Assembly: GCF_014132355.1 (NCBI RefSeq)
Contig: NZ_BLZO01000058.1
Location: 62,001 to 126,000 of the forward strand
DNA from: Okeania sp. KiyG1
GTDB taxonomy: Bacteria; Cyanobacteriota; Cyanobacteriia; Cyanobacteriales; Microcoleaceae
Reading direction: 5' to 3'
DNA length: 64,000 nucleotides
A program made the position numbers and the translations under genes. How positions within the stretch are numbered: position 1 is the stretch's first letter; every line of letters begins with the position of its first letter. The notes under the pieces were generated by a model. That model was given only the letters and a program-made list of their open reading frames with translations, searched no databases and had not been told where the DNA came from. Of the stretch, positions 39,779 through 48,097 are shown piece by piece.

Positions 39779-39784
39779 TGTAGG
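39754..39784 (+). other. 3' hairpin of tnpB element (right-end/omega-RNA region)
   Basis: CCTACACTA, a 13-nt loop, then TAGTGTAGG: a perfect 9-bp stem containing the tnpB stop codon as the first triplet of its 3' arm. Both tnpB elements continue with a similar AGT...TCACA motif just outside. Confidence 0.65.
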
Positions 39785-40296
39785 TAGTTCACATAGTCTG
39801 GTATTTCTTGAAAATAGATATTTTGAAGGATTCAGGTGATAGCGATATAGCTGTCGCTAGGCTCCGCTAACGCTTGACTGGTAAAGGTCTTTAACTTATT
39901 GAAATCTGCGACAGTTGTAAGAATTTAGGTATCACAGAAGTATAACTGAAGTATAGCATTACTTTTGGGAATTGGTATTAGCTGATAGCTGATGGCTGAC
40001 GGCTGTTTGCGCAGCAGTCCGCAGGAAATGCTTACGATAATTTTGGGAATATAAGATACATCTACTTGTTTCAGCGCATAACCTAATTTTTCGTGGAATA
40101 AATAGTTATTCGACTTTCTTTTTAGAGCTTTTTATAGACTTTTCTCAAAATAATTGGGTCTAAAACCCCGCCTTTTAAGGCCAAATATTTTTGGATAGTT
40201 GCTAAAATCACCGTTACAAAAATAACTTCTGACTTCTGACTTTTTACTTCTGACTTCGTTAAAATTATCCCACGAACTTCAAAATAAATAACTATA
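39785..40296. other. Spacer with repeats before the GT2 genes
   Basis: Includes a variant GTTTGCGCAGCAGTCCGCAG small repeat near 40003-40030, a decayed TPR-gene fragment at about 40060-40140 (compare 30590-30660), and one copy of the GGGTC...AACCCC repeat family at 40147-40260. No gene. Confidence 0.6.
40147..40260. repeat. Dispersed GGGTCGCGCAACCCC-type repeat, copy 1
   Basis: Begins AAATAATTGGGTC, has an ACCCCGCCTTTTAAGGC palindrome, ATATTTTTGGA, CACCGTTACAAAAATAACTT, and ends in CTGACTTC heptamers plus CTTCGTTAA. Other copies are at 56531-56678, 56761-56998, 60151-60280 and 60279-60420. Confidence 0.8.
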
Positions 40297-41028
40297 ATGT
40301 CCCAAGCTTTTCTAACTCCAAAAGTAAGTGTAATTATCCCAGTATATAACTGCGAACTCTACATCGCCCAAGCAATAGAAAGTGTATTTAAGCAAACCTA
40401 TACTAACTATGAAATTATTGTTATAGACGACGGTTCCACAGATAATACCCATCAAGTATTACAACCATACATGACAAAAATTCGCTATTTTCATCAAGAG
40501 AATAAAGGATTATCTGCAACTCGTAACCGTGGCATTAAATTGGCAAAAGGAGAATTAATTGCTCTCCTTGATGCTGATGATTTATTTCTACCCTATAAAC
40601 TGACAGAACAAGTTGCTATTTTTGATGCTCAATCAAATATTGGTTTAGTACAAAGTGGGTGGCGAGTTGTGAATGAAAAAGGAGAAAGAATTCAAGATAT
40701 TGAACCTTGGCATAAATCTCCAGAGTTAGATTTAGTAAGTTGGTTAAAATGGAAAACTACTAATCCTAGCGGGATGATTTTTCGTAAAGAATGGTTAGAA
40801 AAAGTAGGTGGGTTTAATGAAAAATTACGCAGATTAGAAGATTTTGATATTGTCATTCGGTTAGCTTTAGCAGGTTGTCAATCCACTTGGTTTCCTAAAG
40901 TAGCTGTATGTTATCGTCAACATAGCAGTAATATGACACGAAATTTACTTGCTCAAACAGCAGTAGAAGAAAAAATTTTAGATGAATTTTTTCTAACACC
41001 AATCTTCCTCCAAAAATTCAACAATTAG
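40297..41028 (+). CDS. Family 2 glycosyltransferase, domain 1 of a probable three-domain protein
   Basis: Encodes 243 aa with a GT-A fold GT2 domain: VSVIIPVYNCELYI, IVIDDGSTDNT and ALLDADDLFL (DxD-like metal site), followed by the acceptor region (GGFNEKLRRLEDFDIVIRLAL). The frame stops just after LDEFF, at a T6 run near 40987-40992. One extra T lets it continue as SNTNLPPKIQQLEKELRYGS straight into the next GT2 domain, matching the linker of domain 3. So this is probably the first third of a split gene. GT2 enzymes transfer sugars from nucleotide donors; donor unknown. Confidence 0.88.
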   Translation: MSQAFLTPKVSVIIPVYNCELYIAQAIESVFKQTYTNYEIIVIDDGSTDNTHQVLQPYMTKIRYFHQENKGLSATRNRGIKLAKGELIALLDADDLFLPYKLTEQVAIFDAQSNIGLVQSGWRVVNEKGERIQDIEPWHKSPELDLVSWLKWKTTNPSGMIFRKEWLEKVGGFNEKLRRLEDFDIVIRLALAGCQSTWFPKVAVCYRQHSSNMTRNLLAQTAVEEKILDEFFLTPIFLQKFNN

Positions 41029-41099
41029 AAAAGGAATTACGCTACGGTTCCCTAATTTGGAATTGTTGGTGTTTATATAAGTCTAGCTACTTCGCTGAA

Positions 41100-41996
41100 A
41101 TGGCTGATTATTTATATAAGTCTTTAAAATTTTCCTCTTTTTCTGTTCTTAAAACTATCTGTAATTGGCTCTATTATTTTCAATATTATGCTGCTCTAGA
41201 AAACTATGATTTTAATTCTGTATTTTTGCATCAATTACCAGAATGGCAAAAATTAATCGCTAAAGTCATCCCTAATGGTTTACCACTGGTTAGTGTTATT
41301 ATTCCTACCTATAATAATGCCGATTATATTCTTACAGCTATTAAAAGTATCCTGACTCAAACTTATACCATTTATAAAATTATTGTTGTTGATGATGGTT
41401 CTACCGATAATACTAATCAAGTTTTAGAACCCTACCTAAATCAAATTAAATATGTATATCAAGAAAATCAAGGACCATCAAAAGCGCGGAATCATGGCAT
41501 AGAAATAGCTCAGGGAGAATATATTGCCTTTCTAGATGCCGATGACTTTTTTCTACCCGAAAAATTAGCCGAACAAGTAGGATGTTTTGCAGAAGATTCT
41601 ACTTTAACTATGGTGCAAAGTGGTTGGAGATTTGTTGATGAGGAAGGTAGTACTATTAAAGATGTAAAACCTTGGGAAAATGGTGCAGAATTAGACTTAG
41701 AAAATTGGTTAATCTGGCAAGCAACTTTGCCTAGTGCAATGATGTTTAGAAGTGAGTGGTTAAAGCTGAATGGAGGATTCGACCCGCGATATATTCCAGA
41801 GGATTTAGAAATAGTTTTGCGCTTGGCTTTAACTGGGGGAAAAGCTACTTGGTTACAGAGAGTTTGTGTTTGTTATCGACAGCATAATAGTAGTGTTTCT
41901 GGATTAGAAAACCGACAAAAAATTACTCAAGAATTAGAAAAATTATTAGATGATTTTTTAGGAAACCTAATTTACCAGCCTCAATACGTCAAATAG
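41100..41996 (+). CDS. Family 2 glycosyltransferase, domain 2 of a probable three-domain protein
   Basis: Encodes 298 aa: a helical linker of about 65 residues (MADYLYKSLKFSSFS...LPEWQKLI), then a GT2 domain with VSVIIPTYNNADYI, IVVDDGSTDNT and AFLDADDFFL. The linker is homologous to the C-terminal part of domain 3, showing that GT2-linker units were tandemly duplicated. The frame again fails in the LDDFF codons at a T6 run near 41954-41959; one extra T gives RKPNLPASIRQIENQVKYRS and runs into domain 3. The ATG at 41100 is internal to the inferred composite gene and lacks a good ribosome site. Confidence 0.85.
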   Translation: MADYLYKSLKFSSFSVLKTICNWLYYFQYYAALENYDFNSVFLHQLPEWQKLIAKVIPNGLPLVSVIIPTYNNADYILTAIKSILTQTYTIYKIIVVDDGSTDNTNQVLEPYLNQIKYVYQENQGPSKARNHGIEIAQGEYIAFLDADDFFLPEKLAEQVGCFAEDSTLTMVQSGWRFVDEEGSTIKDVKPWENGAELDLENWLIWQATLPSAMMFRSEWLKLNGGFDPRYIPEDLEIVLRLALTGGKATWLQRVCVCYRQHNSSVSGLENRQKITQELEKLLDDFLGNLIYQPQYVK

Positions 41997-42067
41997 AAAA
42001 TCAAGTAAAATATCGCTCCCTACTTTGGAATTCTTGGCGCTTATATCAGGCAGGTAACTTTTCCGAA

Positions 42068-43210
42068 ATGACTGGTTATTTGCAAAAATCTTTAACTTAT
42101 ACTTCCGCCTCTACTACAGAAGCAATTTATACTTGGATAGAATTATTTAGCAAACTTGCTCGTCAAGAAGGAAATAAATTTAATGCCTATAATTTTAGTC
42201 AATTACCAGAGTGGAAAAAATTAATTAGTAATATTTTTAATCCAGTAACACCAAGAGTCAGCGTAATTATTGCCACCTATAATAATGCCCACTATATATT
42301 AGAAGCGATCGCCAGCGTTTTTAATCAGACTTATACCTCTTATGAAATAATCGTAATTGATGATGGTTCTACGGATAATACTCGCGAAGTTTTAGAACCT
42401 TATTTAGATAAAATTCGCTATGTTTATCAAGAAAATAAAGGAGTATCCCACGCCCGAAATTTAGGTTTAGAAATGGCGGGGGGAGAATTTATTGCTTTTC
42501 TGGATGCTGATGACTTTTTTCTACCAGATAAATTGGCAAAACAGGTAGCTATTTTTGATACTCGCCCTTCTCTTGGTATTGTGCATAGTGGGTGGCGTTT
42601 AATTAATGAAAAAGGGGAGAAAATTTCCGATATAGAATTATGGCATGGCTCCCTAGAATTAGACTTAGAAACTTGGGTAGTTTGGAAACCTGTAACTATC
42701 TCTATGATGTTTCGTCGGAGTTGGATAAAAAGTGCAGGAGGTTTTGATACTCGTTGGCATCATGGAGAAGATATCGATTTAGTATTGCGTTTATCTGTAA
42801 ATGGTTGTGAGGCAGTTTGGTTGCCAAAAGTTACTTATTGTTATCGTCAACATCATCGGAATGCTACTAGAAAATCTACCCATCAAGCTGTTAGTATGAT
42901 GGCTGTTTTAGATAACTTTTTTAGCAGACCAAATTTATCAACATCTATTCGTAAATTAGAGGGAAAATCTCGTTATTATACTTTGAGTTGGTTAGCATGG
43001 CAGGCGCATCGAAATGAGAATTTAGTTGAGATGAGTAAATATCTACGACAAGCTGTAAAATATACTCCTTTATCGATGACAGAAACTATTTATCATTGGA
43101 TTGATAGTTTTAATAGTCTTTATCAACAATATGGTTATGAATTTGATGCTTATGATTTAACAAATTCAGATATTTGGCAACAGTTAATGTCAGATATTTT
43201 TGTGAAATAA
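42068..43210 (+). CDS. Family 2 glycosyltransferase, domain 3 of a probable three-domain protein
   Basis: Encodes 380 aa: linker (MTGYLQKSLTYTSAS), GT2 domain with VSVIIATYNNAHYI, IVIDDGSTDNT, AFLDADDFFL and GGFDTRWHHGEDIDLVLRLS, then a complete C-terminal helical linker (LDNFFSRPNLSTSIRKLEGK...DIWQQLMSDIF). Here the equivalent TTTTTT stays in frame because of the preceding C. This unbroken linker is the template for recognising the two frameshifts upstream. It probably acts with the neighbouring TPR-GT61 and sulfotransferases on a common glycan; that is inference from clustering. Confidence 0.88.
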   Translation: MTGYLQKSLTYTSASTTEAIYTWIELFSKLARQEGNKFNAYNFSQLPEWKKLISNIFNPVTPRVSVIIATYNNAHYILEAIASVFNQTYTSYEIIVIDDGSTDNTREVLEPYLDKIRYVYQENKGVSHARNLGLEMAGGEFIAFLDADDFFLPDKLAKQVAIFDTRPSLGIVHSGWRLINEKGEKISDIELWHGSLELDLETWVVWKPVTISMMFRRSWIKSAGGFDTRWHHGEDIDLVLRLSVNGCEAVWLPKVTYCYRQHHRNATRKSTHQAVSMMAVLDNFFSRPNLSTSIRKLEGKSRYYTLSWLAWQAHRNENLVEMSKYLRQAVKYTPLSMTETIYHWIDSFNSLYQQYGYEFDAYDLTNSDIWQQLMSDIFVK

Positions 43211-43527
43211 GAAGGAAGAAGGCTACTTATTAATCCACATTATGCACCAAAAAATAAAGTAGCGATCGCCTGTTTTATCTATGTCAATATTGACTGTATT
43301 TTTGGTGTCGGAATTTATCGTCCTAATTCTTGAGCAGTTTAATACCATTCTTGTATAATTATTTCTACCTGATCAGACTTTCTAAAGCTTTATTTACTTC
43401 AATCATTAAAGGTTTCAACGTTGCCATATGTTACATTTGCTACACATTTTCGCACATTGGATGACTATACTTGAGAAGTATAAAATTATAATTAGTATTA
43501 TATAAAAACTATAGTGCTATAGTACAA
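43211..43527. other. Intergenic region, 317 bp
   Basis: Contains a HIP1 site (GCGATCGC, about 43262) and an isolated AATACCATTC half-end. I see nothing else. Confidence 0.5.
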
Positions 43528-44028
43528 ATGACTACTATTACAACTAGAGAAGCTGCTTTTTTATTAGGTATTTGTTGTCAACGAGTAAGAGTTCTACTTT
43601 CTCAAGGTAGAATTAGAGGTGCTTATAAGCATAAAGGATTTTGGAAAATTCCTGTTTATGGTCAGCGGAAAATGCCTGTGGTGGTACCAGGTACAAGAGG
43701 TCCCAAAGGTATTTGGTGTCATCAGGAACGAAAGAAACCGACGATAATTCATGTCAATCAACAGAAAATTAAAAAAAATGGCAAGAGAATTAAGCACGAT
43801 CCTCTAATGACTCCCGATCAATTGAAACCAGTAGTATCTGTAAAGCAGAGAAACCGTAATGATTTGGGGTATCAGATAGTTCTTAAGGGTGATTGTCGTA
43901 TAGTTTACAAACCCTATCAACCTTTAGATTGTGGGGCGCATTTGTGGATTGAGACTTACAATCCAGTGGAATTTGTGGATACTCAGTTTAACCCAGTGAC
44001 GGCGAGGCGAGCTTATAAATATGTCTAA
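43528..44028 (+). CDS. Helix-turn-helix protein, excisionase-like N-terminus
   Basis: Encodes 166 aa. Residues 3-45 (TTREAAFLLGICCQRVRVLL...GFWKIPVYG) match a winged helix/excisionase-like HTH_17 pattern: EAA..LG, R-V..L.S.GRI.GA....WKIP. The rest is Lys/Arg-rich up to about 110, then a small aromatic C-terminal region (GYQIVLKGDCRIVYKP...LWIETYNPVEFV). Possible roles are a DNA-binding regulator or a remnant of a mobile element. No partner gene lies next to it. Function not determined. Confidence 0.7.
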   Translation: MTTITTREAAFLLGICCQRVRVLLSQGRIRGAYKHKGFWKIPVYGQRKMPVVVPGTRGPKGIWCHQERKKPTIIHVNQQKIKKNGKRIKHDPLMTPDQLKPVVSVKQRNRNDLGYQIVLKGDCRIVYKPYQPLDCGAHLWIETYNPVEFVDTQFNPVTARRAYKYV

Positions 44029-44363
44029 GATTAATAGGATGAAACGTTTCTAATCTACCGCAAAAAGTAATATAGAATTCAGAAGGCGTTGTTGCATCTG
44101 CTCATCGTTTAATTTTTTAGTTTAATTGTTTTTTGACTAGGTGATTTTTACAGTATCAGGAGGTTTTGTTGCACAAAGAGAGTGCGTGGCACAACAAACC
44201 TAGACCAACATAGAATAGTGTCTTTGCGTAAGTCCTGTAAATGATAATTTTTACTTTACTATCAACTAATTATCGTTCTGCTCTATAAAACTGATACAAA
44301 GCGTTACATAAAGTAACAACCCGATGTTTACTTCCTGCTTCTATTGAGGCCGTTGGCGGTTAC
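44029..44363. other. Spacer with an inverted repeat
   Basis: AGGTTTTGTTGCAC (44161-44174) and GCACAACAAACCT (44189-44201) form an imperfect hairpin. TTTGCGTAAGTCCTG (about 44223) is a half-end of the CAGGACTTAC element family at 53.7 and 54.9 kb. Confidence 0.5.
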
Positions 44364-45505
44364 TCATCCACAGGCATTCATGCACAGGCATTCACGGTCG
44401 AGCCGACCGCATTTCTTAAATTTATACTGGCGTTTAAATCTCAATAAGATTGACAACCCACAATCAGAGCAATTATAAGTCCTTAGATTTAAGGGCATAT
44501 CTTGGACGTGACCACAGTTTGAGCAAGTTTTTGATGATGGAAAAAACCTGTCAACTACTACTAACTCAGAACCGTACCACTGGCATTTATATTCAAGCTG
44601 TCGCCTGAATTCATAAAAAGCTTGGTCGGCTATAGATTTAGCTAGCTTATGGTTGGCTAGCATTCCGCTGACGTTCAAATCTTCAATTGAGACCGTGCCG
44701 TGGTTCAAGGCTTGCGTATGTTGTCAATTTATGAAGTGCGTCATGACGGATATTAGCTATCCTTCCATGCAACTTGGCTATCTTCAGTTGTGCCTTCTTC
44801 CAGTTAGCAGAACCCACCTCTTTATGACGATTTAGGTATTGCAACCGAGATAACTTAGCTTCAAATTTATGATAGGATTTCACACCTTCAAACACTTTTC
44901 CATCACTTAAAGTAGCTAAGGTTTTTACACCTAAATCTACACCAATTACATCAGTTGTTTTGGGTGTGGTGATGGCATGAAATTCATAGCTACAGCTAAG
45001 ATACCAATCACCAGCTTGTCTACTAATAGTTATTTTTTTAGTTGTTGCTTCAATCGGTTCATAAGTTCTGACAATACCAATAAAAGGTAATTTGTGACTC
45101 CATCCGTTTAATTCTATTGGTTTTCCACAACTATCAATTGTGTTTGCGTAGCATTCCGAAGGAAAGGAATCAGACCTACCTTTCTTCTTAAACTTTGGGT
45201 GTTTACCTAACCCTTGAAAGAATCTTTTAAATGCTTCACCTAAGTTAATGTTTGCGCAGCATTCCGTAGGAAAAGCGTATTGATAAACCCTAGAGGACAA
45301 GTTTTTCATCCAAGGATAAAGAGGTTTTGTGTGATTAGTAAAAACTTCCCTGAGCTTACGAGCATTAGGCTTATAACCATTCTTATATGCTGCGTTCCAC
45401 AAACCTTTTACCCCAATTATAACACCATCTGCTATAGCCTGCGTGTTGAGCCATCAGAGTTTTCTGCTTATTATTTAATTTGAGTTTGGTTCTAATGGAT
45501 TTCAT
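44364..45505 (-). pseudogene. tnpB: Degraded tnpB with small-repeat insertions
   Basis: Starts at ATG 45505 (MKSIRTKLKLNNKQKTLMAQ) and continues in another frame after GGGG near 45440 (LWNAAYKNGYKPNARKLREV). A second shift lies near 44700 (YAS/NHGTVSIEDLNVSG). A third near 44435-44450 replaces the final catalytic D-R-D region by a nonsense frame (LSILLRF). RuvC Asp (VIGVDLGVKTL), Glu (VSIEDLNVSG) and the zinc ribbon CSNCG/CSDCG are recognisable. Two in-frame insertions (FPTECCAN and FPSECYAN, near 45250-45275 and 45140-45165) come from the same dispersed repeat. Non-functional as an intact protein. Confidence 0.9.
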
Positions 45506-45600
45506 GTACGGGTGAGCGCTGCCTGTATAAAAGTATGCTTAAATACGTATTATATCGTTATTCTTTGATTAAGTCAATGCTCTATTCTATCTAATTTCTT

Positions 45601-48018
45601 TCAATTAGGTAATATACAATTATTAATATGAGCATCACTAAAATTAGTACCACTTAAATTCGCGTCACTGAAATTAACACCATTGAGATTTGCACAACTA
45701 AGATTCGCGCGACTAAGATTAGCTCCAATCAGGTTAGCATTTTTGAGATTAGCATAACTGAGGTTGGCATAACTCAAGTTAACCCCACTAAGATCGATAC
45801 CATCCAAGTCAACACTCCACAAGTCAGCTCCCATCAAGTTAGCACCACTAAGATTGACATCACTTAGATAAGTATGCCAAAGGTGGGCACGATTAAGATC
45901 ACTTCCACTGAGGTTAGCACCCTTGAGGTTAGCACCACTAAGATTCACACCACCCAAGTTAGCATTGCTAATATTGGCATTTTCTAGGTTTGCATCCCAC
46001 AGAGCTGCTACTCGTAGACTAGCACCACAGAGATTAGCATTGCTGAGGTTGGCACGATTGAGATCGACACGATTTAGTTGAGCATTACTGAGGTCATTAC
46101 CTTGTAAGTTTCTTCCTTGTATTTTGTGATTAACAATGTCCCAAACAATATACCATTTTTGGTCAAGTCTAGTTGTTTCACTGAGTCTTACACCCTTAAG
46201 TTGAGCATGACTAAGATCGACATTTTCTAGGCGAGCATGACTAAGGTCAGCATTGGTCAAATCTACTCCCTTCAGAATAGCACCTGTTAAATCGGCATTA
46301 CGAAGATTGGCATGATGGAGTTTAGCATTAGTGAGATTAACATTGGTGAGATTAGCTGTACTCAAATCGACTTGGTTCATTTTAGCGCTATTAAGTTGAG
46401 CATTGCAAAATTTAGCTGCACTCAGATGAGCATTTGTCAGGTCAGCAGCAGTCAGGTTAGCAGCACTGAGGTCAGCAGCACTGAGGTCAGCAGCAGTCAG
46501 GTTGGCACCGCTCATTTCAGCATCCTTAAGGTCAGCAGCAGTCAGGTTGGCACCGCTCATTTCAGCACAGTTGAGTTGAGCTGACATTAAATTAGCCACA
46601 CTCAAGTTGGCCTCCTCTAAATAAGCTCCAATTAGGTTAGCTCCTTTCAAGTTAGCGTTACAAAGGTTGACTCTTCTGAGATTTGAGTGACTGTAGTAGC
46701 TGCTATCAATATTTTGGATTTGGCAATAGAGAACATTGCGATCGCACATCCCAAAATTCGCTCCTTCTAGGTTAGCACTCCGGAGGTTAATATTGCTTAG
46801 GTCAACACCTCGAAGGTCGGAGCGACTGAGGTTGATTCCTTTGAGATTATTATTTATGGGTTGCTGGTTAACAATTTTCCAGACCAAATGCCATTTCTGG
46901 TCTATTTTTGTCAAATAATTTATTTTTGTTTCTCGGAGGTTAACGTAGTCAAGGTTAGCGTCACTAATATTTGCATGACTGAGGTCAGCATTGAAGAGAT
47001 TTGCATAACTGAGGTCAGCATCACTCAAATTTACACCAGTTAAATTAGTATTACTAAAGTCAGTATTTTTGAGATTAATACTTATAAGTTTGGCAGCACT
47101 AAAGTTACTGCCACTGAGGTTAGAATTACTCAAATTCACTTTTCTAAGTTGAGCGCCACTGAAGTTAGAATTACTCAGATTTACACCTTCAATGTCGATG
47201 CTAGTTAGACGAATATTTCTCAGGTCTTTATTAATAGCTTGCTGATTAACAATTTCCCAGATTAATAACCATTTACGATCGAATTTTGTTTCCTTATTTA
47301 GTTTAGTACCCTTGAGATTTGTACCTCTAAATTTACTACCTCTTAAGTCTGCACCATGAAGATTTGCATTAGTTAAGTTAGCATTATTTAGGTTAGCAAG
47401 ACTTAGATCTGCACCACTAAGGTTTGCATTAGTTAAATTAGCATTAGTTAGGTTAACACCCCTGAGTTTGGCAAGGCTAAGATTAGCATTTTCAAGATTA
47501 GTATTTTTGAGGTTAGCATCCTTCAGATTAACACTTCTTAAATTAGCTTCTGTGAGGTCAGCATCTCTAAGATGAATACTACTTAGATCGGCATTTTTTA
47601 AATAGGCAAAACTGAAATTTATACCTTGTAGGTCTAACCCATTAAGGGTTGCTCCCCTCATGTTAGCTCGGATAAAATTCCGTTTTCCTGTAGCGTATAG
47701 CTCTTGTAGTTTAGATATATCCCAAGTATATTGGGACAATGCCAATTTAGCTTTAGGTTGTTGTTGTTCTAAGAGTATTGAATATGCAGCCCATTGCACT
47801 TCTATTGACTGGTCTTGCAAGGCCATGAGTAACAAATCTAGTCCTAAATCTCCGTATTTGAGGGTTTCATAAACTGCTGCTATTCTCAATTGTACTTCAC
47901 CATATAGTAAGTATTCTTTGACCCCTTCAAGGCTATTGAGAACAGGGGTAGTAGATAGAGAAGATGATTTCGCAAAGGTAGTATCCAGCGGACGGATTTG
48001 ATTCAAGTTATTACTCAT
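45601..48018 (-). CDS. Large pentapeptide-repeat protein
   Basis: Encodes 805 aa. The N-terminal ~110 residues are helical (VQLRIAAVYETLKYGDLGLDLLLMAL, HEAT-like). Then come four blocks of A(D/N)LxX pentapeptides forming right-handed beta-helices. Blocks are separated by three copies of a Trp-containing spacer: KFDRKWLLIWEIVNQQ near residue 249, KIDQKWHLVWKIVNQQ near 374 and RLDQKWYIVWDIVNHK near 618, each followed by a short NLxxIxLS restart. Cyanobacteria encode many such proteins and most roles are unknown. Gene length and frame are intact despite strong internal repetition. No signal peptide. Confidence 0.93.
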   Translation of the reverse strand: MSNNLNQIRPLDTTFAKSSSLSTTPVLNSLEGVKEYLLYGEVQLRIAAVYETLKYGDLGLDLLLMALQDQSIEVQWAAYSILLEQQQPKAKLALSQYTWDISKLQELYATGKRNFIRANMRGATLNGLDLQGINFSFAYLKNADLSSIHLRDADLTEANLRSVNLKDANLKNTNLENANLSLAKLRGVNLTNANLTNANLSGADLSLANLNNANLTNANLHGADLRGSKFRGTNLKGTKLNKETKFDRKWLLIWEIVNQQAINKDLRNIRLTSIDIEGVNLSNSNFSGAQLRKVNLSNSNLSGSNFSAAKLISINLKNTDFSNTNLTGVNLSDADLSYANLFNADLSHANISDANLDYVNLRETKINYLTKIDQKWHLVWKIVNQQPINNNLKGINLSRSDLRGVDLSNINLRSANLEGANFGMCDRNVLYCQIQNIDSSYYSHSNLRRVNLCNANLKGANLIGAYLEEANLSVANLMSAQLNCAEMSGANLTAADLKDAEMSGANLTAADLSAADLSAANLTAADLTNAHLSAAKFCNAQLNSAKMNQVDLSTANLTNVNLTNAKLHHANLRNADLTGAILKGVDLTNADLSHARLENVDLSHAQLKGVRLSETTRLDQKWYIVWDIVNHKIQGRNLQGNDLSNAQLNRVDLNRANLSNANLCGASLRVAALWDANLENANISNANLGGVNLSGANLKGANLSGSDLNRAHLWHTYLSDVNLSGANLMGADLWSVDLDGIDLSGVNLSYANLSYANLKNANLIGANLSRANLSCANLNGVNFSDANLSGTNFSDAHINNCILPN

Positions 48019-48097
48019 TTTCCTGAGCCTGATATATATATGAAATAACTTTAACTGAAAATCAAATTTTTTACATATTCGACGAGTAGTTTTTTAG

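Noticed and set aside
46312-47043. Plus-strand frames opposite the pentapeptide gene
   Set aside because: Antisense shadows of A(N/D)LS pentapeptide codons (VSSSQVSSTEV-type low complexity).
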